DNA of 64,000 bases, from assembly GCA_027422505.1 (NCBI GenBank), contig JAPQWV010000328.1, positions 248,001 through 312,000 of the forward strand, given 5' to 3'. This document shows positions 56,916 to 64,000 of the stretch, piece by piece. Made by a program: the position numbers and the translations under genes. Source of the DNA: Craterostigma plantagineum (Eukaryota > Streptophyta > Magnoliopsida > Lamiales > Linderniaceae). The notes beneath the pieces were generated by a model that saw only the letters and a program-made list of their open reading frames with translations, was not told the origin of the DNA and made no database searches. Position 1 is the first letter of the stretch, and every line of letters begins with the position of its first letter.

Positions 56916-59069
56916 CCTCAGCGTAGCTGGCGCTATAACCAGCGTAAAACAGTGGGAAAAAGCCCCACTTTATATCTAGGACCTTCGGGCCTACATTACT
57001 GAACCCGCTAAGGACAAAGAGAGCCTAGCGGAAAGCGACACCCGAGGACAATGACGACGGTCATTGCAACCAAGGGCGTGAATTCGTACTTGGCTTACGA
57101 ATTGAATAAGCGAGCTGGCGCTATAACCAAGCCACGATAATGATGTTCCTAGAAACATCCATCAGGTCCCACAAAAGAAAATATAATACGAGGAGGAAGG
57201 GAACTCCGATGAAACTTACGAACATGGGGAGTTAAGCTCCCCAAGTCCTTACCATCGTATGTCAAAAGGAAAAAATGACATAATATTTCTTACAGGTCAT
57301 CACCATCCTGAAAAAGGCAATCGGAGATACGTACAGCAGGACCTAGGGATCTCCTTACAAGTGCAAAGGCTCGAAGAGGAGCTCCACCATTAGGTCCCCG
57401 CCACGGGTTTGAGCTCCCCTAAAAACATCGCAGGTCCTAGGATGCATGAAAGGCCTTCCACCAAGTTCCCTGAGGAGTCGGAGACGATGGGCCAGGACCT
57501 CTGCATGCTTCTCTACAACGGGGAGCCTTGAAGCACACAGGATAAGGAAGGTCCCGCAGGGATGACTTGGCCTCAGCTCCCAAGGACTCAGCACCACAAC
57601 CTCCATGAAGTGTTGCTTCAGGAGAAGGGCAAAATCCTTCAAAGACAGGGGAGTCCTTCAAATAGGCTTGACCCTAATCCTCCGCCAGGCCCCCTAAGAA
57701 CTTCTTCCCAGCAGCTGTAGGAAGAAGGAACTTCACGACGCTGCAAAAGTGCTACCTGCTCCTCCAAGCTCCAACGGAGACACTAAACACAGGGGAGTTG
57801 TGCTCCCTAACACACTGCAGGAGCAGGGCTCTCCGAAGAGGTGAAGTCGACACATGGGAGTTCGGAGATATCAGCGCCGCAAGGAGCTAGAAGCAACGTG
57901 CGGAACCTGGGATCTCCTTTGAAGTGCAAGAGGAGCTTCGTCATCAGACCCCTTCAGGTCCCTTCCAGATTCCAAGGACGATGGATGCAACGGAGACGAT
58001 AAAGCCTAAGGAAAAACGAGCTCCAATAGAGACACATAAACATAGGGGAGTTAAGCTCCCCTAAAACATTGCAGGTCCTAAGATGTCTGGAAAGGCCTTC
58101 CACTAAGTCCCATGAGGAGCTGGAGATGACGTCTGAGATATCATAGCATGGGCCAAGACGTCCACATGCTCCTTTGAGACGCCAACCCAGAAACGAGGAC
58201 TCTCGAGAGCTTGGGGACCTCACTCAAAGCAATCAAAGATGGCAGCTCTTGAAGATAAGCCAAATGCACCTCCGTCATACGCGCGAAACCGACATCCCAC
58301 CCTTCCTTCTCTCAGCGAAGGAGCTCCAGAGATCCCCTTCGCGCTATTTCATAAGAGCTGCATTTTTATCTTTCTTTCTCCAGGGAGCTCCGCAGTCCCC
58401 TCTCGTACTAATCCCTTGACTTTGTCTAATCAGCTATCTCCAGGTCCTGGGTTGACGACTTGGGGCCCACCACCTGGGAGGTGACCTCTGAACGTCTGGG
58501 AGGACCAAACGACCTAACAAGCTCATCTTTTCACCTCCGTTCAGATGGTCCACAGATGTAGGGAGCTCATCCGTTGAGGTCCCCATAGGTCCCATGAGAG
58601 GCTCAGCATATTCACCTCAAGGGGAAGAAGGAAGTCACTCCTTTTTGTTTTTCTTTCTGACCCTTTGATGAAGTTGTTTTCGTGTTAACACCAGAAACAG
58701 GGGCTGTGTTTCTTGAGCTCCCCTAATAGGAGAAGGAATCACATGGACATCTGTTGTCCCTGCAAAAGGAGGAATCTCCTTGCAAACATCCCGTGCCACC
58801 AGGACCCGAGGGAGCAAGGGAGCTACAGAGGGTGCACTGGCTTGGGAATCGGATGAACTTGGGAACTGATTCCCTTCTACACATTGGCCGACAGACATAT
58901 CATGAGGACGTCATACATACGCCAGAAACCCAAGACACAGATAGAGCCCTAAACCACTCACGAAGACGTGTCCCTTCAAGAAATAATTACGGCAGGTCCC
59001 TAATAAGGAGGTAAGGCCCATCTTACTGTTTTACTCTAATTCACTTTTGTCCCAAAAGACAAATTAGAG
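56916..59069 (+). other. LARD interior without recognised genes
   Basis: GC-richer non-coding sequence has repeated words (GGGGAGTTAAGCTCCCC near 57227 and 58044, GGCCTTCCAC near 57451 and 58094). The two blocks 57360-57480 and 58010-58120 are diverged copies of each other. No domain was recognised in any frame. Confidence 0.6.
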
Positions 59070-59081
59070 TAGGGGAGTGGT
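59070..59081 (+). other. polypurine tract of the LARD-like element
   Basis: TAGGGGAGTGGT directly precedes the second LTR (TGATGTGG at 59082). Confidence 0.85.
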
Positions 59082-60073
59082 TGATGTGGACTCAAGTAAG
59101 CTGGGCCGAGAAAACAAAAAATAAAGAGAAGCCCAATAAGCCCAGGAAGAGGGAAAGCCCGTAATAAGGTACAGAATCGGACCTGGGAGAAAGGACCTGC
59201 GAAGATCCCCCGGATATAAGCATTACCCGGACAAAGGGAGAAAACCATTTGGGTATTCAAGGACGAAAGGACAGTGGAAAAGCAGGAAGAGAGTCATAGG
59301 GACGCGTGTCAACTCATTATGGGAAGGTACCACTGACCACGTCACTGTAGCAGCCGCCAGAGTCATTCCACCAAGCAGTCTGCTACTTTTCCTAGTACCT
59401 AGGCAGTACGTCCCCCGGAAATCCTGAAACATAGCACTGCAGACTGTACAAAGCTGTCCTGACTGAGGGCCTGCCTATATTGCGTTGTCCCAGAAGGTCC
59501 CATCCCCAGGAATCCAGGGACGTACCGTCAGGCAATACCCAGAGCCTCCTATATAAAGGGGACTTCATCATTTCCACCGACCATTCTCATTCCCACACTT
59601 CTAAACGTCTGTAAAATATTCTCTCTCAACAAATAAGGTCCTTAAGTGTTCTAGTAGGTGTTTTTGATATAAAGAAGAGAGAGTGAGCGTGTAAATCTTC
59701 CAAGTATAATGAAAACCAGTTTTAGAGCGCCGGTGGACGTAGGATCTGCAAAGATCCGAACCACGTAATCCTTGTGTTGTTTCGTTTACGTCTTCAAGCA
59801 GGTCCCCCGCGTTCCAAACATCTTCAAGCAGGTCCCCCGCGTTCCAAACATCTTCAAACAGGTCCCCCGCGTTCCAAACAGGTCCCCAAACACGTTTCGA
59901 CTTCCCCAATACATCTCAATACCACAAATACGTCCCCCTGCAAATCCCAAACACGTCCCCTTCAGTCTCTCTTTTAATAAGCACCTTACGCACGCAACTT
60001 TATCGACTCTCCGGCTATATAAATTCCTTTCCCCACACATATAAATCTTGTTGATTGGGATAGCCCCATATCA
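59082..60073 (+). mobile_element. 3' LTR of the LARD-like element
   Basis: 992 bp, about 1.1% different from the first LTR. The hexamer AATAAA of the first LTR reads TGTAAA here (about 59609). Confidence 0.94.
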
Positions 60074-60078
60074 ACCTT

Positions 60079-60215
60079 CATAATAAAAATATATGTATAC
60101 GGTCCTTTCGCCAACAGGTCTTTGCCCTACTATATTTCATTGCATATACAATAATAGTAATATATGTATACGGCCCTTTCGCCAACTGGCCTCCGCCCTA
60201 ATATGCTTCATATAC
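60079..60215. repeat. minisatellite, about 66 bp unit (right part)
   Basis: Two units of the CCTTTCGCCAAC.GG minisatellite seen at 52715-52957, continuing after the target duplication of the inserted element. Confidence 0.9.
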
Positions 60216-60879
60216 ATATACATATTTACATAATATTATGACGACGCTAAACGCCGCCCTGGTAGCATAGTGGACAGCCCTTGACTCGACTGCGAGTCGA
60301 CAACACATGCCCATATCGGCAATGTATCAGTCGCTTTCAAGCGACACCTTATATACACATACTCGACTCATACAACCTCCCACATATGATCGTGTATGCA
60401 CGTGAGTATGAAAATGCAACAAATGCCATACGCACTTACCAAGAGACAGCATATCAATTAGTCCACGTAAATCATGTAATCATCGAGGCACATAGTCACG
60501 TAATATCAAGCATACACAATTCAGGTAGGCATCGAAGCACCTAGTCATACAATTTAAGCACGTACAGACAAGTTATGTGTTGTAGTTGAATTTCTACTTA
60601 CCTGTCGTCCGTCGATTACTTGCTACCTGATCCGATGTAACTCCTAGGTATCGACCTTAGCATAAGAATAATTAAGTTAGTACCTTATTTAAATCATTTA
60701 ACTAGCTAAAGTCTCGAATTTCCTAAGTGTCGATATTTACCTATTTCTTCTTTTTTTTTATTGCCCTTAAAGAATAATTAATTAGAAAGAGTTCATAAAT
60801 TATGAACCCGTGAAATTATTAATTTGTGAATTGACTCTTGGATTTAGTAAACACCTAAATAGATTCTTGAACTTATATA

Positions 60880-62115
60880 GTTCGCTAAACTATAATTCGT
60901 GAAATACCTAATAAAATGAAGTTTCGCGAATTATGTCTCATTTTATAGTTCGATTTGCGGAATGCTACTCGGCTCTAATTTCGCGGGCTCTCACGCCATT
61001 CGCACAATATAGGTTGTACCTGGTTCGCGAGTCGTATCATAGTTCGCAAATTTCTCGGATTCGCAAGCCTATTCTAATTCGCAAAAGACTCTATCGAGTT
61101 ATAAGTTTCGCGAACTCTTTCTCTATCCTCTCTTAATTCGCAGAAGTTCGTTTCTAAGAGTTGGAGTTCGCCAAATTGGTTTGATTCGCGAATTCGTCGA
61201 GTTCGCAAAAGTCTCCCTCGCCGAATTCGCAAAACACGGCCCACAAACTTCGATGGGTTCGGGAAACTCGTTTGAGTTCGCAAATTGTTGGTTCGCGAAG
61301 TTGGACCCGCGGAAATGCTTGGATTCGCCAAATTTCGGTTCGCAAAAAGGGCTTGAGTTCGCAAAACTTCAGTCTTCAATTCGCGGCTCATTGCATAGGG
61401 TCCGCGATCCTCAAGGAGCTCGCAAAACGCCGAGCTCGCGAACTATGCTGGGCCCGCAAACATCGATTCGCCAAGTTGCTCGGTCCGCGAAATGCGCCAA
61501 GTTTCGGTTCTCGAACTATGATTCGCCGAGTTCCACCGCCCGAGTTCGCCAAATGTGTCCGATTCGTGAAACCCTTATTTTTCTCAGTTCGTAAAATACT
61601 CAGCTTGTTTACGATCCACGAAACGCTCTTCACCGCCACTCGCCAATTAGGGTTAGTGAATTTCATCTTAATTCGCAAACTATTTTACTTCGCAAAGTCC
61701 CATTTCGTGAATCCTATCTCCTTCCCTTCTTAGTTTGCGGTCTATACTACTTTGCGAACTCCTTATATCTAACACTGAATTCGCAATCCCCTTAGAGTTC
61801 GCGATATAATAGCTTATGGTTCGCCAAATATGGATATAGTTCGCGAACTTGTTTAACTTGGTGTCATATGAGATTCGCTAACTATCATGGTGTATAATTC
61901 GTCAAATATTTTACTCTGCATACCCTCATAATTCGCAAAGTCGGGCCCTAGAAGGATACGAACCTCGTATCGCGACCTCATGCGCGAAATACTTAAGGTT
62001 TCGCTAACTCCCTTTTGCGAATTGTCACCTTGCCGATTGAGTTCACCAATCCAGCTTAGTTCGCAAAACGTTTATTTTATTACCAATTCGCAAATCTCTT
62101 CAGTTCGTGACCCTC
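60880..62115. repeat. TTCGCAAA / TTCGCGAA array, about 1.2 kb
   Basis: More than forty words of AATTCGCAAA, GTTCGCGAA, TTCGCCAAA and TTCGTGAA recur about every 20-30 bp, the densest array in the window. It sits in the LTR segment equivalent to the CGCCCGATTTG array at 23715-24445. Long open frames on both strands (for example 61181-61733) come from the regular motif. Confidence 0.9.
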
Positions 62116-62973
62116 GCACCTCGCGGCCTTTAAACACTTTTAACAACTAAAATTCTAAGGAACTCGGATCTAAAAGTACCTTTTTAAAAGCGATATGAAG
62201 ATTATATGAGTTTTTAAACATTTTCTAAACTCTCATGAACTACTGATGTAACCCTAGCCCTCTTTCATTCTTCGTCCTATAAACTCCTTAAAGCATGTTA
62301 ATATAGGCTTAAAACCATTGGATTAAGATGGGAGGACATACCCTCGATAATTAAAATTTACGCAACTCCAGCAATGATATTCTAATGCTTGTAACCCTTA
62401 CCTATGCTATTACTCGAGTAAAAACATAAAGTTATGGTAAGAAAAATGTACCTATTCCGAGCTTAGATATGATCTTTGTTCGGTTTCTTCTTCCTTGCCT
62501 CTCTTCAAGCTTCCGATGGTTTTTACTAAAATGGTTTTGAGAGTTTAATGGGCTTTAGGTAGATATTTTAACAAAAGGTATGGTGATGGGACTTGTTCCA
62601 ACGTGAACTCCCCCCATTTTAAGGGACTTTGTCTCACATATTAATTTCTCATGTATTGGGACACATGTTTAAATTTAGCCCAAACATAAATTTAGCCCAA
62701 TTTTAACTATGGTCCAATTCCTATTATAAATTGTATTAATTCCTCCATTTTCCTTGCTCTATTTTCGAAAATCCCAAATTAAATTGGAAGTCTTACAGTG
62801 CAAATTAAATACACCGAATTTTACCAAATAAATCAAGCGCACATTTTAACATGCAGATTTCACATAATTCACATGAGCACGGAATAATTTCATGAAATGC
62901 ACATAATCACAATCATCATTTATGTAAATTCATTGGCCTCTAATACTTACAAGGACCCGGGTGCTACAGTCGA

Positions 62974-64000
62974 GGACTTCGGCAGGGTGACCCTATATCA
63001 CCTTATCTATTCCCTTGTGATGGAAGTTCTTCATGGGCTGATTGCGGGCCGGATCTGGCGAAGTGGCTGCTTTCAGTATCATTGGCGGTGTGAGCCTACT
63101 TCCCTTTTCATGCTCACATTTGCTGATGACCTACTCCTATTCTCCCATGCGGACGTTGCATCTGTTAGCGTGTTTCAGGGCTGCTTGCAGCACTTCTCTT
63201 CTATGTCTGGCTTACGAGCAAATATCACTAAGAATGAGATGTTTATTTCGAAGAGAGCTGACCGACTTAAGGGCAAAATCCAGGCCATTATGGGCTTTCC
63301 CATCGGCTCCCTACCGGTGCGCTACCTTGGGGTGCCACTTATCACATCACGTCTGACTATTGCCGACTGTGCACCTCTCTTGCGCTCCATTGACCAACGA
63401 CTGGGCGCATGGACCAATCAGTCTTTGTCGTATGCTGGAAGGGTCCAGCTTATCAAATCAGTTCTATTGGGCTTTCATACCTATTGGGCTGGCGTCTTCT
63501 TACTCCCCAATAGTACTATTCGCAACATTGTGGCGAGGCTCAGGGCTTTTCTTTGGCGGGGATCTAGCACTAACGTGGCATGGTCTGATGTTTGCGTCCC
63601 ACGGGAGGAGGCGGGACTGGGCTTCGATCTGTCGAGACTGACAATAAAGCTTTGATGATGCGCCTTATTTGGAGCCTCTTGAACAGGGATGAGACCTCCA
63701 TATGGGCCACATGGATCCCTCGGACGCGATTGCACACATCTTTCTGGACCGTTCGTCCAATGGCTAGAACACCTTGGAGCTGGAGAAAGATACTTAAGCT
63801 TCGCCAACACATTTGGACGATTTTCCAATTCCGCATCGGTAATGGCACTAATACACGGCTTTGGACAGACCCTTGGCTGCTACCGACCCCATTGGTGGAG
63901 TGTTTCTCGTGGGGCCTTATGGTCATGGGCCTACCCCTTGACTCGAGACTGAGTGAGGTGATCGACGATACGGGGTGGAGGTGGCCAGGCCAAACGACGA
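62974..64000 (+). pseudogene. LINE ORF2, second part: RT catalytic region and zf-RVT
   Basis: The RT continues after the solo LTR: SPYLFSLV-like start (in a shifted form), catalytic FADDLLLFS at about 63119, SGLRANITKNEMF, VRYLGVPL (63320), and SYAGRVQLIKSVLLGFHTYW. A frameshift near 63640 moves the C-terminal domain to another frame, where ALMMRLIWSLLN, WILPRTR-like and GNGTNTRLWTDPWL define the reverse-transcriptase zinc-binding region. The element runs off the window. Together with 49976-51867 it forms a LINE ORF2 split by an LTR insertion. Confidence 0.92.

Larger units (their letters stand above)
52963..60073 (+). mobile_element. LARD-like non-autonomous LTR element, TSD ACCTT
   Basis: LTRs at 52963-53953 and 59082-60073 (991 and 992 bp) begin TGATGTGGACTCAAG and end CCCCATATCA. 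ACCTT flanks both sides (52958-52962, 60074-60078). A primer-binding site follows the first LTR and a polypurine tract precedes the second. The 5.1 kb interior shows no gag or pol; it is filled with short hairpins and tandem repeats. About eleven substitutions and one indel separate the LTRs (about 1.1%). It must rely on another element's proteins. Confidence 0.93.
51873..62968 (-). mobile_element. solo LTR (−), TSD GTCGA, carrying a LARD-like element
   Basis: TGTAGCGACCCTAGCC at 51873 to CCCGGGTGCTACA at 62968, with perfect GTCGA duplications (51868-51872, 62969-62973). Removing the 7.1 kb insert (52963-60073 plus one target copy) leaves about 3.98 kb. It shares the gypsy LTR central block (60570-60612, CTTACCTGTCGTCC), and it has a minisatellite split by the insert and a long TTCGCAAA array. 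No internal genes remain. Confidence 0.93.

Noticed and set aside
60255..60300. CTGGTAGCATAGTGGACAGC resembling a tRNA D-arm box A
   Set aside because: No matching box B or cloverleaf follows at the right distance; it is within LTR sequence.
61074..61733. Open frames of 96-153 codons on both strands
   Set aside because: Produced by the regular TTCGCAAA array, which avoids stops; no conserved domain.

Overview
The window is intergenic, repeat-packed nuclear DNA of a flowering plant. Evidence: Ty3/gypsy chromoviruses primed by initiator-Met tRNA, a gag-only element primed by tRNA-Asp, Ty1/copia fragments, a plant L1-type LINE, a Helitron and a Stowaway MITE. I see no host protein-coding gene, tRNA or rRNA. 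The species cannot be read from the sequence.

Layout. A degraded minus-strand Ty3/gypsy element is the frame of positions 1-47618. Its 5' LTR starts at 27221 and runs right to 47618, its gag is at 27060-26150, a protease piece is at 12725-12467, and the rest of protease plus RT is at 1190-1. It has been split repeatedly. A plus-strand solo LTR (1196-12466) sits in the protease. That LTR holds a minus-strand LTR (1971-11261), which holds a solo LTR (2496-5418, itself carrying a Stowaway MITE at 3690-3931) and a Helitron (7505-10345). A plus-strand gypsy copy (12726-22853) lies just upstream of the protease piece and is itself split in its protease by a 2.5 kb solo LTR (16595-19123, TSD GACTG). 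An LTR fragment (22854-25100) and a copia RT fragment (25430-26160) fill the gap to gag.

The frame element's 5' LTR (27221-47618) was invaded by a gag-only element, which then suffered a local duplication (LTRs at 27461, 41035, 43463). It was invaded last by an almost pristine chromovirus at 29532-40334. That copy has LTRs of 3073 and 3074 bp differing at about three places, a CATAA target duplication, and one long gag-pol frame with a single in-frame stop before the chromodomain.

From 47619 a copia remnant is followed by a LINE (48218 to beyond 64000). The LINE RT domain is split by a minus-strand solo LTR (51873-62968, TSD GTCGA), which in turn carries a non-autonomous LARD-like element (52963-60073, TSD ACCTT).

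Most distinctive signal. The gypsy LTRs share ends and a conserved central block, but at the same internal position each family carries a different dense array of a short CpG-centred word: ATGTCGAGA, TTCGCGAA, TTTCGAAATC or CGCCCGATTTG. The central block contains a CAG|GT splice-donor-like site, and a matching acceptor-like site lies just before the gag ATG, so a spliced leader is a testable idea. Two non-autonomous elements carry their own arrays of palindromes or small hairpins.
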